Assembly (NCBI RefSeq): GCF_000276665.1
Contig: NW_004955435.1
Coordinates: forward strand, 4,466,122-4,530,121
DNA from: Chinchilla lanigera
Taxonomy: Eukaryota; Chordata; Mammalia; Rodentia; Chinchillidae
Direction: 5' to 3'
DNA: 64,000 nucleotides
The notes under the pieces: generated by a model
What the model saw: the letters and a program-made list of their open reading frames with translations, nothing else
Database searches by the model: none
Told to the model about the DNA's origin: nothing
Position numbers and translations under genes: made by a program
Shown here: positions 48,781-59,739 of the stretch, piece by piece
Position numbering within the stretch: position 1 is the stretch's first letter
Layout: every line of letters begins with the position of its first letter

Positions 48781-48824
48781 GTAATAAAGACTCAAAGGCG
48801 TGCCGCTGTTGTCTAGTCATGTGA
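48781..48824 (+). CDS. PALMD: Candidate alternative PALMD C-terminus with CaaX box (donor not used)
   Basis: If the donor at 48781 is skipped, the frame of the large exon continues for 14 codons (the first one spanning 48780) as GNKDSKACRCCLVM and stops at 48822-48824. CLVM in the last four positions fits a CaaX prenylation box, with Met favouring farnesylation, and the two nearby cysteines could be palmitoylated. This is the layout of the lipidated paralemmin-1/-2 tails. The spliced alternative (ALRMRMAKLGKKVI from the 53203 exon) also has 14 codons, so both isoforms would have equal length. What is seen is the open frame and motif; that it is transcribed and polyadenylated is inference. Confidence 0.6.
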
Positions 48825-49661
48825 CAGTCTTCTCTCTGCGTTAGCAAACCCTCTTGCTTGCGGCTTACTTGACCACCTTATAAACTAATGCATACTGGGA
48901 GTTTTTATTAACGCTGATCTGAATTATCACCATAGCAATTAAGTCACTTCAAAAGATAAAGAAAGTGAAAAGAAATTGTTGCCTTATCTGGATATTGCAT
49001 TGATTGACCTTAGTAACCTGAGGTGCATCTTCTGTCAGGACGCAGCACTGTGTATGAATGTATTTGGGTTATTAACATATTAGATAATAATGTCCCTTTT
49101 CCCACCGAATCTGATAACAACTCCTTGTCTGTACCTGACTGTGATTTCAACTTTCTATATAAGTTAACAGGTGGCCTTAATTTTGCAAGAAAATGCAAGG
49201 AACAAATATTATTTTTAGAGTACTTTATTACTCTGCTATATCTTGTTTCTCTATACTTTTATAGTTTTATTAACTTTACACCCTTAATTTTTCTACATTT
49301 TTAAAAATCAGATGTCAGTTTATTTTATGTCTGCATACTTTTCTCTACCTTAGCATATTTATTTTTTGTGTTTTCTATATATTTGCATTCCTCATTCCCT
49401 ATACAGAATTTTATGGCTGGCTAGCTATTTTAACATTGAATGAAAAATAACAAACACTTTTTTCTGTTGAAGTGATAGCTCCTCAATTTTAGATTCCTTG
49501 TTATCACTTAATATTATATTCTAGTTATCATGAATGACAATTAAACAAAAATCTGACAAAATCAATTAGAATAGCTCTGCTTACCTTAGCTCAAGATGCT
49601 TGATGTTTGTGAGGGAGAGCAATTTTAAATATCTTTACTTGGACAGTTATCATTAAAGAGC

Positions 49662-49667
49662 AATAAA
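49662..49667 (+). terminator. Candidate poly(A) signal for the CaaX isoform (1)
   Basis: AATAAA in 'agagcaataaatggtaatta', 838 bases after the CaaX stop codon. The downstream sequence is not notably GU-rich, so it is the weaker of the two candidates. Confidence 0.3.
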
Positions 49668-49792
49668 TGGTAATTACCAGCCGATTCAAAAGATAGAACC
49701 TGATCAATCTGTAGAGAAAGATAGCAACTGTAGAAGTCAAGCTGTTTCATCCTCAGGAAGCCAGAATCTCAATCTCCAGTTGCTAATAACAC

Positions 49793-49798
49793 AATAAA
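49793..49798 (+). terminator. Candidate poly(A) signal for the CaaX isoform (2)
   Basis: AATAAA in 'aacacaataaaatggacc', followed within 10-30 bases by a U/GU-rich stretch ('ccttttttgttcttgtaagt') suited to cleavage-stimulation-factor binding. It would give a 3'UTR of about 1 kb for the unspliced-donor isoform. Confidence 0.4.
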
Positions 49799-52238
49799 AT
49801 GGACCTTTTTTGTTCTTGTAAGTAGTTAAGTTGGGGACACTAATTGTAGATATAATTATCTGAGGAATGCCTAACTTCTTAGGAAGCATCCACTTATATA
49901 TCTTCCTCAATCAGAGTTGAGCAAGGTGCCCCACAGTGGAAGTCCGCAGAAACTAAGCTCTTTTCCACTTGGGGAATGAGCTTTGTTTGCTGATCAGAAT
50001 CTGCATTTGAAATTCATTTTTAAAACAACATGAAAGGCTTAGGAAAGAGAAAAATATTGTTTGTATCAACAGCAGTGACCTCACACAGCATAAAACCTCT
50101 TCTTAACTTGGATGCGAGCCAGCTCCTCCCACACACGCTTGTTCCTTGTCCCCCAGCCATGTCAACACATTTACCCCAAGAAAAATGACAGGAAGTGACT
50201 AACATTTTCAGACAACACTTACCATGCCATTGAACTACAGTAATGAAAACAGGAAGACCTATTCCAGACCAAGTAACAATACAGGTTTCTGTACTATCAG
50301 CCCAAGTGTCTTATAAACAGAAAGCTCCAAATTCTTTGCCTTCTACCATGATACTGTTTCACGTCCTTGTTTTCCAATTCAGCGCATGGAGTGCAAAGCT
50401 GAAATGTTCGTTTAAATGAGTTTTAAAAGTAATCATATTGTAATATGCTCCCAGGGGCCATCCACACACATAGGACACACAACCACCTACGTAGTTCAAT
50501 TTCACAAGCACAAAGTAAATTGAGTGTATCACCACGTCCCCTCACAAAAAAACATTTATGATATTTGAAAACTCATTATTTAAGTTAATTCCTTTGTTTA
50601 TGTCTCCTATTAAATGGGAATAGTTCTACTAGGCATAATAGTTAAGAATTGTTAGTCTCATTTTCCTTGAAATGAAAATTAATTAATTAATTTTTAACTT
50701 GGAAAACAGAAGGAAAAAGGAAGAAAGATGGAAAATATGGAACCTGGGTATTCTAAAGACAAGATTTATTTAGTTAAAATTTTGAGTAGGGCAAGATATG
50801 ACAGGAAAAGATTGGCAGTCTTGTGTCCATCTGCTAATGAAATATCACACTGTCATGTTCTAAGGTTTAACTCAATGCTAAACTCTTTCTTGCTGTGGGG
50901 CCCCAGTGAGCTTTTGCAGGGACCCCTCTGCTACCTCCACCCACCACCATCTAGACACCCGGTTTTCTTTGATGGTTGTCCCACACCTCTTCTTTTACCT
51001 CTAGCTTGAGTCTGTCCTCCAGAAAATCCAGCTCGAGTCTGTCAGTGGTATCTTGGGATAAAGATATGAGAAACCTCAGCTCTGGGGGATTCACATGCTA
51101 CTGGTGCTGAGATTACCAGTTTATGTCAGCCCATAGAGGACAAGAAATACTTGGAAGAGAAAAGCTCTTTCGCACCAGCTTCGGGTAACTAAAACTTTGT
51201 GTCTGAATTGCTTCAGAGAGAGGAGGCAGCGGGCAGAGAAGAGAGGTCAAAAGGAGAACAGGTGGTCTGAGTTTTTAGCCTACTGCACCTATGGGCCTTG
51301 CATTGCCAACGTACTCAGTCCTCGTCCATCTACCTGGAATCCCTATCATTTACACTAGCGGTAGCTTGAAGAAAGGAGACAGAGGAAAACAGACTCTAAC
51401 AAACTTCACGGAATGTCTTGGTGCACAAGGTGCGCTGAGTTACAGAATCTTAAATTGAGGAATAACTGCAGAAATGAAGCGCAACTGTAAGAATGGGGGG
51501 TCACTGCAGGAAAGAGGATTTTGCTCTGCCTTCACATAGTCCCTGAAATTAGGGACTTATTCCAGCTCTCTTCTGCCATTGGCAAGGTAAGAGTCCACAG
51601 AATCCAAGCGTAGAAGCTCCCTGCAGCCGTGCGTTCTGCCTTCTGTTACTTCCTACCGTGGAATGACAGGACTTTCCTTAGGGCTCACCATGCACACTCC
51701 CAGCGAGAGAGACCATCCCGCTCACTACAGACCAAAGCAAATCCTCTCCTTCGGTCCTGAATGCAAAGAAATATTTTTGACCCTGTCCCTGGAAAGGGTC
51801 ACTCTTCCCAAAGCTTCAAGTGAAATAATGCTTTTTAACTTCATTGAAATGAAAATATTTTCAATAAGTAAAGTGACAGTAATGATCACACACTTGTTAC
51901 AAAGTGGATCCCCACCCCTTCTCATATCTGTACAAAAGGGCTTCTTAGAGACAGGGTCACTTCCTTTAGTAACAGATAACCCAATATGTGGCAGAGAAAT
52001 GAGAGAACGTGGCTTCCCATTATTGTTTCATTAAACAAACTTGTGCAATTAGCAAAGTCGTGATTCTTGAGCCATATTACACAGGAACATAATATTACAC
52101 CATCAGTATAAACGTTAGATCAGTGCCTGGAAAGCAGCCCCCAATTTTTGGAATAGAACTAAAGCAGCTATACTCTGAAGTCATAAACGTTAAGGCATGA
52201 TACCAGAATACCAAAGAAGTGTTATAAATCCTACATCT

Positions 52239-52401
52239 AAACTGGGCATGGTGGTGCACACCTATAATCCCAGCACTCAGGAGGCTAAGGCAGGAGAATC
52301 AAGATTGTTAAGGTTGCAAGTTCAAGACCAGCCTGGGCTACAAAGTGAGTTCAAGGCCAGCCTGAACTGCATAGTGAGACCCTGTCTCAACAAACAAAAA
52401 A
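52239..52401 (+). mobile_element. B1-type SINE
   Basis: 'aactgggcatggtggtgcac', 'taatcccagcactcaggagg', an extra 'attgttaaggttgcaa' segment, duplicated 'ccagcctg..ctgca' unit and 'gagaccctgtctcaacaaac'. Confidence 0.92.
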
Positions 52402-52639
52402 ATCCTACATCTATATTTTTAAAAATGCTTTCTCTAAACCATGTACCATTAATAGTAGAATACACTCAAAAAGGAAACATTTGCCTTTTGTAGGCGTATT
52501 TATATCTTGACAAAAACAATTGATATTCAGTCCAGCTCTTAATTAGTAGCTGACATTGTTTCATACATAAAGAAATTTGCTTTTGTCCTTGTATATCCAA
52601 AAGCCAGATTTCTTTTGGAAAACAAAGTTTAATGAGCTA

Positions 52640-52763
52640 AAAAAAAAAAAAAAAAAAAAAAAAACAGGAGGGGGGCCCAAGAGCTAGAAAATGTGCTTCA
52701 TATAATACAAGTGCCTGCCTGGCAAGCGCAAGGTAATGAGTAGACATAAAAAAAAAAATTTAA

Positions 52764-52792
<29 letters not shown>
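52640..52792 (+). mobile_element. Degenerate ID SINE between two poly(A) runs
   Basis: An A run of about 24 bases precedes 'ggcccaagagctagaaaatg', then 'gtgcctgcctggcaagcgca', 'aggtaatgagtagacat' and a second long A run. The central part matches the ID body, but the A box is lost and the B box is broken. The first A run may be the tail of another, unrecognised insertion. Confidence 0.65.
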
Positions 52793-52794
<2 letters not shown>

Positions 52795-53202
52795 GACCCA
52801 TTCATGAGTATACTTTAAGTGTCAATATCTTTTTTTTTCTAGTGGTACGTACTCATAGCTCAGAAATCTACACAAAACACAGTCACTGATCTCTAGGAAT
52901 GTGTACCTATAGCTAACAGTGAAAATATGCACTCATCCTATATCTGTTCTGATTGTACTGTACTTGCTCTACTGATTTCCAATCTGTATAGAAACAGGCT
53001 TCTAGTTTTGAACCTGCTTCTGCCCCAAGTTAACCATAGCCTATTATTTCTGCTTTTTGTGCTACTAAAACAATGCTCACATTGTCGGACAAACCCATCT
53101 GAGGTATGTTCTAAACTTTCCTGCATTCTATGAAATGGTCCTTTTGAGGAAAACTTAAGGCTCTTTTTCATAATCTCTCTATATTTTTTCTTTGATTTGC
53201 AG

Positions 53203-53246
53203 CTCTAAGGATGAGGATGGCAAAGCTGGGGAAAAAGGTGATCTGA
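53203..53246 (+). CDS. PALMD: PALMD last coding exon (cytosolic C-terminus), 44 bp coding
   Basis: Joins to the large exon by completing an alanine codon (G|CT) and encodes LRMRMAKLGKKVI followed by TGA. This is the standard palmdelphin C-terminus, without CaaX box. The acceptor is a good pyrimidine tract, 'tattttttctttgatttgcag'-type. The seven visible coding exons then sum to 1,611 bases including stop, i.e. 536 residues; with a 15-residue first exon the total is 551, the length I recall for human PALMD. Confidence 0.95.
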
Positions 53247-53560
53247 GGGCTGTGTTACCCATGCAAACATTCTTTGGAGAAGAAACTAAAGAACATCTGC
53301 AAATTTCTCTGCTGGATATTTTTGTCTCTTTTTCCTGGAACCTAAGAAATTCTAATTACACCCATATTAAGCCGTGTAAATAAGTAGTAGTTGTTATTTG
53401 TGAAAAATTCCAAAAACTGGGAAAACCAAATACTAAACCTTTCCATGTATTTGATATGATTCATTGGAGGGAAAAACCAGCATATTTTTACTGTATTGAT
53501 ACCAAAGCATTTCTAATAAGAGCTTGTTACATTTAAGAATAAAGTTATTTAAAATAATCT
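53247..53560 (+). other. PALMD: PALMD 3' untranslated region (short form)
   Basis: Follows the TGA at 53244-53246 and runs to just past the AATAAA at 53538. No open frame of interest. A longer 3'UTR using a later signal cannot be excluded. Confidence 0.7.
53538..53543 (+). terminator. PALMD: PALMD poly(A) signal
   Basis: AATAAA in 'tttaagaataaagttattta', 292 bases after the stop codon, followed by T-rich sequence. Cleavage would be expected near 53555-53570. Confidence 0.75.
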
Positions 53561-54569
53561 GACTATATTATATCAACTGTCATTCAAAATTGAAGGATCA
53601 TGGGATGCTCTTGCACTTCATCCCTGAAATACCTACCTTCAACTCTGACAAGTAAATGTATCATCACAAAATATCCATCATGCCAGAAGACAGCTTCATT
53701 CTTTTGCTAAGGACCAGTTCAGTTGGTTTGGGAGACTTCAAACCCTTGTGCACACCGCAAAGGTCCATGTAGTAATTGTCCTCATATTTTGAAAATCAAT
53801 GTACATTATCCTAACGAAGCCCAGGACTTTGCAGGCGGTTACTGACACGTTGATTCCTGTCACCCTTCCTTTCACTCGGTGCAAGGTCAGCCCAAGGTGA
53901 ACCAATGGCTGTGAGCTAAGGTGCTGCTAAAGGACTTCTCATCTTCTCAAAGAGCACAAGGCTGGTCTGACGCTTGGCCAGTTCTTGAGAATTAGTTAGA
54001 AAATTAGTATTAAAACTAATAACACTTATTGTGGAGTGTATCATTCCTTGCTGAGATGTAAAATCCTGATTTGATGAATACTCCCATGACAATAAGTTCT
54101 CCCTTACAATGCCCAATCATTCTGCCCACTGTCCAGCACCCTCAAACCACTCACACGCATCAGCTCCTGGGGCTGAGCCTGATTCTTTTTCTTCACGTCT
54201 TCTAAAGCGAGTATAAAGAGCAGCCAGCTTGGCGGTACATGACAGCAGACGACAGCACCTTCGCCACACACTGGCCAGGCTCAGAGCTGCCACACAGCCC
54301 AGCTCTGGCCTGTCACCTGCACGGCATCTCAGTCCAGTACAGGCCAGAGTTTTAGTAGCTGTGATAGTACAGGCTGCCGAAGGTCGCCGCCATCTGCTTA
54401 TCTGACCCGGGAGTGGACAGACCAGTTTCAGAATCCCACCCTGCATGTTTGCTTCCTAGGGCTACCGGTGGCTCTAATGCGAGGCACAGCCTGAAATTAG
54501 GACATGGGTACCGGTGATTTATTTCAGTAGTGATCCCAGCCAGAACACAAGGCACAGGGAAGAATGACC

Positions 54570-54729
54570 AGGCCAGGCGTAGTGGTGCACGCCTGTCATC
54601 CCAACACTCGGGAGGCTGAGGCAAGAGGATCACTGTGAGTCTGAGGCCAGCCTGGGATACAAAGTGAGTTCAAGGCCAGTCTGAATTGCATAGCAAGATC
54701 CTGTCTCAAAAAAACAAAAAAAAAAAGAA
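54570..54729 (+). mobile_element. B1-type SINE
   Basis: 'ggccaggcgtagtggtgcac', 'gcctgtcatcccaacactcg', duplicated 'ggccagcctg'/'ggccagtctg' unit, 'gatcctgtctcaaaaaaaca', A-rich tail. The word 'gaatgacc' lies on both sides (about 54562 and 54727), a probable target-site duplication. Confidence 0.93.
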
Positions 54730-54929
54730 TGACCTATATATGGTCCACAGTTAAGGCCAATGCTCTAGGCAACAGGGACTTTTCCCACCATAATCTCTAA
54801 AGAGTGTACAGAAAGCACCTAAAGTTGTCTTTCTGAAGGGAGGGTGCTCGGGCATGCATCCACCAGCTCTGGTCCCTCGCTGAGGATCATAGCTGCGCAC
54901 ACAACCCCCCCACACCTCCCAACTGTACA

Positions 54930-55197
54930 TACGTGAGCATCGCGTGCATGGTGGTCGCCATTGGCCCACGGCGAGGAGAACAAAGCACAGAGGTGCCTCT
55001 GGAGGGGTGGTGTCTGTGCGCACCGGCCTCACTCGGAACTGCGCACCGTACGAATGGGCCGGGAGGCTCTGACACGGCACCGGCACCACCTGCCACACTC
55101 ACTCTACAGACTCGGGCAGCCCCAACTTACCTGAGCCTCACAGAGCCATCTGAGGGTTCAGTTCGCCAGCGAACCAAGTGTCCGGTCCACCGTCCAG
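54930..55197. promoter_or_regulatory. Isolated CpG-dense patch (CpG-island-like)
   Basis: About 20 CpG dinucleotides in ~265 bases by hand count, in clearly G+C-rich DNA, against a background where CpG is scarce. It lies ~1.4 kb downstream of the PALMD poly(A) signal and next to a B1. No gene starts here that I can recognise; short open frames on both strands look like chance. It could be an orphan CpG island, an unrecognised young LTR or the edge of an unannotated transcript. Confidence 0.45.
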
Positions 55198-55469
55198 TTT
55201 AGCTAAGGCATGCCAAGGCTGACACCACTGCGTTCTTTATCTCACCCTTGAGTTATGTTCCTCCTAGGGCTCGTGCCTAGGTCCACGGCCACTTTGAGTT
55301 CAGTGAGGAAGAGAAAAAAGTGAGGGAAAAGTTCAGGGGAAAGTAAGGGGATTAGTAGTAAGGGGAAAGGCCAATTCCACACTTACCCTATAGCCTTGTT
55401 GCCACTGTAGCTTTATAATAAGTATTGGGATGAAGCAGGGAGGGGCCAAGTGTCCCAACTTTATCTTCT

Positions 55470-56115
55470 TTATCTTGTTTTTTAATAGATTTTAAGGCTA
55501 ATTTTCAATTAACAGACAAACGAGGAGGACGACAAGAAGTGAATACGAGGCCCACACCTAGTTCCCTCTGTTACTAATGTCTTACATGAGCATGATACAC
55601 CCGTTACAATCAATGAATCCGTGATAACACACGATTAGTAGCTATTATGAAGGTCCACAGTTTGTTCAGATGACCTTCACATCCTTTTTATGCTCCAGAA
55701 CCTCATCCAGAAAACTACATTGCTTTTGAAACTTTTTTTTGTACTGGGAATCGAACTCAGGACCTTGCGCTTGCCAGGCAGATGCTTGTATCCCCGGCCC
55801 TACATCTTTTTTAGTTGGCCTTTCTCCTTATGTGGATGTGACCATTTTCAGGATTTCCTTGTGTTTGATGAGTCCATCAGTTTTGAAAATTACTGGCTGA
55901 GGACTTTGTAGGGCACCCTTCTGCTGCATGTCTCCTGACGCTCTTCCCGTGATTACACAGGGCTGTCACGAGTTCAGCAGAAGACTGCAGAGGTGAAATG
56001 TCACTTCGCTGTATCCTGTCAAGGGCGGGTATTTTCCACGCGGTATCACTGTGGATGTTGACTCTGATCACCTGCCGAAGGGAGCGTTTGCCAGGTCACT
56101 GTAAAGTTACTCTTT
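55470..56115 (-). mobile_element. Old L1 3'UTR (L1M-type), antisense, with an ID inside
   Basis: The + strand shows the reverse complement of an old L1 3'UTR: 'tcttacatgagcatgataca', 'cccgttacaatcaatgaatc', 'tttcaggatttccttgtgtt', 'gcagaggtgaaatgtcactt', 'tcactgtggatgttgactct', 'gatcacctgccgaagggagc', 'actgtaaagttactctttga'. The order is intact apart from the ID insertion. Confidence 0.75.
55732..55802 (-). mobile_element. ID-family SINE, antisense
   Basis: T run, 'gtactgggaatcgaactcag', 'gaccttgcgcttgccaggca', 'gatgcttgtatccccggccc' is the reverse complement of an ID body; part of the A box is lost. Nested in the old L1 3'UTR. Confidence 0.88.
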
Positions 56116-56392
56116 GAAGACAAGACTGCACAGTTCACACTTCAGGACTGAAGCGTTAGGCTCCCTCTCCGTGAGGGCAGAGGATCTACTTACTTAGGAT
56201 GCTTCTGCACAGGCGATTTGTCTATTCTCCCCTAGCTATTTATCTTTTCAATCATTTACTTAAATCAGTGTGAACCCACAGACATTTACTCCACGCCTGA
56301 GTTATGACCCAACACAATCTGCTATCCAAACTGCTCAGCCTTTCACTGCTGACAGCTGTCAGCTGGCCTCTGCGCCTTTGACACACACGTGT

Positions 56393-56940
56393 GATGGTTT
56401 GGGTCCTAAATGTTCCCTAAAGACCATGTGTCGGAGGCCTGGTCTCCAGGTGACGGTACCCTTGGGAGACAGTGGAACCTTTAGGAGGCAGGACCCAGTG
56501 CAAGGAAGCAAGATCATGGGGCCGGGGTGCCCTTGGAGGGGATGTTGGGGCCCCAGCCCCTTGCTCTCTCCTCTTGCAGCTGCTGTGGGTGAACTGGGCT
56601 CCTCTAGCAAGCCATGCTGCTTCCCTGGTGTACCGTACCGCCACGGGCTCAAAGCAACAAGACCGTGCAACCATGGGCTGAAACCTCTAAAGCTATGAGC
56701 CAAAATAAAAATTCTCTTCGGTTCTTTGTTTTGTTTTGTTTTTTGAGGTCTTTCTGTGTAGGTCAAACTCGTCTTGAATTCACTGTGTAGTCGATCAGCC
56801 ATGAACTCATAGTGATTCTCCTGCCTCAGCCTCCAGAGTGATAGGATTACAGGCATGCGCCACCACCCCTGGCAATCTTCCCTTCAAGTTGATCTTCTGA
56901 GGCATTTTGTCCCAGCAACAGAATGCAGACTAATACAACC
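56393..56940 (+). mobile_element. MaLR-type solo LTR interrupted by a B1
   Basis: Begins 'tgatggtttgggtcctaaat', has 'ggaggcaggacccagtgcaa' and 'gggctgaaacctctaaagct', then 'gagccaaaataaaaattctc', a B1, and resumes 'ggcattttgtcccagcaaca', 'gactaatacaacc'. These are the landmarks of MLT/MST-class LTRs. No internal region or second LTR is adjacent. A 165-codon antisense open frame here is chance. Confidence 0.75.
56724..56878 (-). mobile_element. B1-type SINE, antisense, nested in an LTR
   Basis: 'ttttgaggtctttctgtgta', 'cctgcctcagcctccagagt', 'gataggattacaggcatgcg', 'ccaccacccctggc'. The LTR sequence continues on both sides. Diverged more than most B1 copies here. Confidence 0.88.
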
Positions 56941-57528
56941 CAGGAATATTCTTGCTTTGCTTTTGCCTTACTTTCTGGCACCATGCAGTGCCCCAGGCCC
57001 ATCCTGTGGTCTTTCCTGCCCCAATCCTAGAGTCAGCAATGTGTCCAAGGGTCTCTGATTCACTGTATTACAGAATGGTGTAAAAACCAACACCCTTCCA
57101 TAATATTTTCTAATTGTCTTTAATAATACATGTTAATATGTGTATCTGTGGGATCTGAGCATCATCTTATTTTATTCTTGAAATTTGTAATTTGGGTCTT
57201 CTTTCATTTGTTCTTGATCAACTAACTAAAGGTTTACAAATTTTATTGATTTCTCTTAAGAATTATCAACTTTTGTTTCAGTAGTTTTTATCAGCTATTT
57301 GTCCATTTTTTTAACCATCAATTTCTGCTTTTTTGTAGTCCTGTTTCCCTTGGGTTTAACTCATTTTTTCTTTCTTCTTTTTTTTTTTTTTTTTTCTTTC
57401 TTCTAGTAGAAACTTAAGATTGTGGATTAAGCAAAAAAAGATTGTGGACTTTAAGATTTTCTTTTCTATTTATAAAAAAGGCACCACATTTTCCTCTATA
57501 TAAGAACTGTTGGACAGAATTATCAAAT

Positions 57529-57683
57529 CAGGCATGATGGCACACACCTGTAATTCCAGCACTCTGGAGGTTGAGGCAGGAGGATCACCACAAGTTAGAC
57601 GCCAGCCTGGGCTACATAGTGAGTTCAAGGCCAGCCTGAACTACATAGCAAGACTATCTCAGAAAACAAGCAAAAACAAAAAA
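57529..57683 (+). mobile_element. B1-type SINE
   Basis: 'caggcatgatggcacacacc', 'tgtaattccagcactctgga', duplicated 'gccagcctg..ctacatag' unit, 'caagactatctcagaaaaca'. Confidence 0.92.
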
Positions 57684-57906
57684 TTCACCAATGATGGGAA
57701 CGTTTCCTTTGTGCTGCCTGGTACCATAGCCCTTAGCAACATGTGACTACCGAGCACTAGGATACGACTAAAGAACTGAATTTTCTAACCTTTAAATTTA
57801 AGAGCCACATATAGCTAGTGCACACTCTACTTGACAAAATAACCCCAAACATGGTTCTACTGTGTATCGTGCTTTGCACGTTTTATTTTCATTTAATTTC
57901 TTTCTT

Positions 57907-57988
57907 TTTTTTTTTTGGTACCAAGAATCGAACTCAGTGCCTCACACTTGCCAGGCAGGTGCAGTGCTGCTGAGCTACATCTCTGGCT
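57907..57988 (-). mobile_element. ID-family SINE, antisense
   Basis: T run, 'ggtaccaagaatcgaactca', 'gtgcctcacacttgccaggc', 'gctgctgagctacatctctg' is the reverse complement of an ID. Confidence 0.9.
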
Positions 57989-58439
57989 TCATTTCATTTC
58001 TGATAAAATTGTTTTCTAATTGTTCTTATATATGACTTAATTTCTAAATGTTCAGGGAGTTCTGAGATAACTTCTGGATATCAATTTTTCAATTTAATGT
58101 AAGTTACTAAAAGTATTTTCTATAACTTGTATATATGTATATATCTTTAAACATACTGAGACTTCTTCTATGACACAACATAACTTTTTTAGGCCTGTGC
58201 ACTTGGAAAAATGTGTAAACCTTGTATGTGTAGTGTAAATATCAGGTAGACCAGGAGGTTGTTACTGCTATTCACACTTCTATGCCTAGGTTGATGTTGT
58301 TCTAATTCTTCTATCAATTGCTTCGAAAGGAATGTTGAACTCTCCAATGGTTGTGGAAATGTCTACTCTTCCCTTTAATTCTTTTCAAAATTCTTCACTG
58401 ATCGCTCAATAATATGTATAGTGTTTACAGGTTTGAGAA

Positions 58440-59725
58440 GCCATCACTCAGCTGTGGTCTTTCATAGCTGTTTCTCTCAGCACGGTTTTTCAAGACTCAT
58501 CCGCATCGCAGCATGTATCAGCCTTTCGTTTCTCTGTACTGCTCACTAGTATTTCAGTGTATGGACATACACTTTGCTTACTGTTCATCAACTGAAAGGC
58601 ACTGGCATTGTTTCTACCTTTTTGCTCTGATGGGTAACAATGTTATGAACACTCCTAAGCTTCCTTTTGTAGACATGTTTTCTTTCCCTTGGATATATAC
58701 CTGAAAATAAAGCACTGGGTCATGCAGTAATTTTCTGTTTAACATTTTGAGGAACTACTAAAATATTTTTCAACATAACTGCCCAACTTCATCTTCCCCT
58801 CCAAGAATGTATGAGAGTTCCAAATTCTGTACATCTTTGCTAATACTTGTTATTACCTCTTTTTTTATTATAGCCATTACAGTGGTCTACATAGTATCTC
58901 ACTGTGGCTTGATTTAGATTTTTCTGACGAATAGTAATGTTGAGCACCTTTCCGTAACATAATGTTATTGCCCGCTGATAAATCCTTAGAGAAATGTCTA
59001 GCCAAACCATTTGCCCATTTTTTCTTGAACTGTCTTCTGAGTTATAAAAATTCCTTATATATCTTGGAATCTAGTGTGATTTCAAGTATGATTTGCAAGT
59101 ATAATCTCTCAGGCTATAGGCTATATTCACATTTTTGATAGTGTCATTTGGAGCACAAAAGCTTTTAATTATGATGAAGATTACTATATTAGTTTTTTTC
59201 TTCTATCTCTGTGTTTTTGGTGTTATATCTAATGCTTAACTTTAAATCAGGAAAATATAGTCATATTTCTTCTAAGAGTTGTTTCTTATGCTAAGGTCTA
59301 TGATCAATTTTGAGTGAATTGTTGTCTATAGCATGGGGTGAGGTAGAGGTCAAAATTCATTCTTTTGCATAAGGCTAATGTCTACATATATTTGTTGAAA
59401 AGGTCATTCCATCCCCCTTTGAATTGCTTTGACACCTCATCAAAACTAAATTTGCAATAAAAATGAGAGTTTACTTCTGACACACATACTGTTCAATCAA
59501 TCCACACAATCCACTTTTTGCCATTATCACACTGTCCTGATCACTGAAGCTTCATGGGTTTCACACTGTGAAGTGTATCTTCCTCACTTCTGTCCTTGTT
59601 CGATGCTGTTACAGCTATTCTGGATCCTCTGCATTTCCATAGGGAATTTAAGGTCAGTTTATCCATTTCTGCAGAAAGAGCTAGCTGGGATTTTGAAAGA
59701 GATTATGTTGACTCTGTAGATCAAG
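58440..59725 (-). mobile_element. Old L1 (L1M-type) 3' half, antisense
   Basis: 'caagactcatccgcatcgca', 'gcatgtatcagcctttcgtt', 'cttggatatatacctgaaaa', 'ttctgacgaatagtaatgtt', 'ttccttatatatcttggaat', 'ggggtgaggtagaggtcaaa', 'ggtcattccatccccctttg', 'aaagagctagctgggatttt' are reverse-complement L1 landmarks in correct order over ~1.3 kb. Stops throughout. Confidence 0.82.
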
Positions 59726-59739
59726 GCAGGTTGGGAAGC

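Larger units (their letters stand above)
48781..53202 (+). other. PALMD: PALMD last intron (or, in part, an alternative 3'UTR)
   Basis: Runs from 'gtaata' to 'tttgatttgcag'. The first ~1 kb could be 3'UTR of the CaaX isoform. The rest contains a B1 SINE at 52.24 kb and A-rich/ID remnants at 52.64-52.79 kb. Between 49.8 and 52.2 kb there is no repeat or gene I can name. The intron is unusually poor in SINEs over its first 3.4 kb compared with the rest of the window. Confidence 0.85.
57110..58430 (-). mobile_element. L1 ORF2-region fragment, antisense, with two SINE insertions
   Basis: 'aatttgggtcttctttcatt', 'actaaaggtttacaaatttt', 'attgatttctcttaagaatt', 'tcaacttttgtttcagtagt' are the reverse complement of the L1 reverse-transcriptase region; 58240-58400 ('ctatcaattgcttcgaaagg', 'gttgaactctccaatggttg', 'tggaaatgtctactcttccc') continues it. 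A B1 and an ID are inserted between. All frames are broken. Confidence 0.75.

Noticed and set aside
56359..56856. 165-codon antisense open frame
   Set aside because: Covers an LTR and part of a nested B1; no protein similarity.
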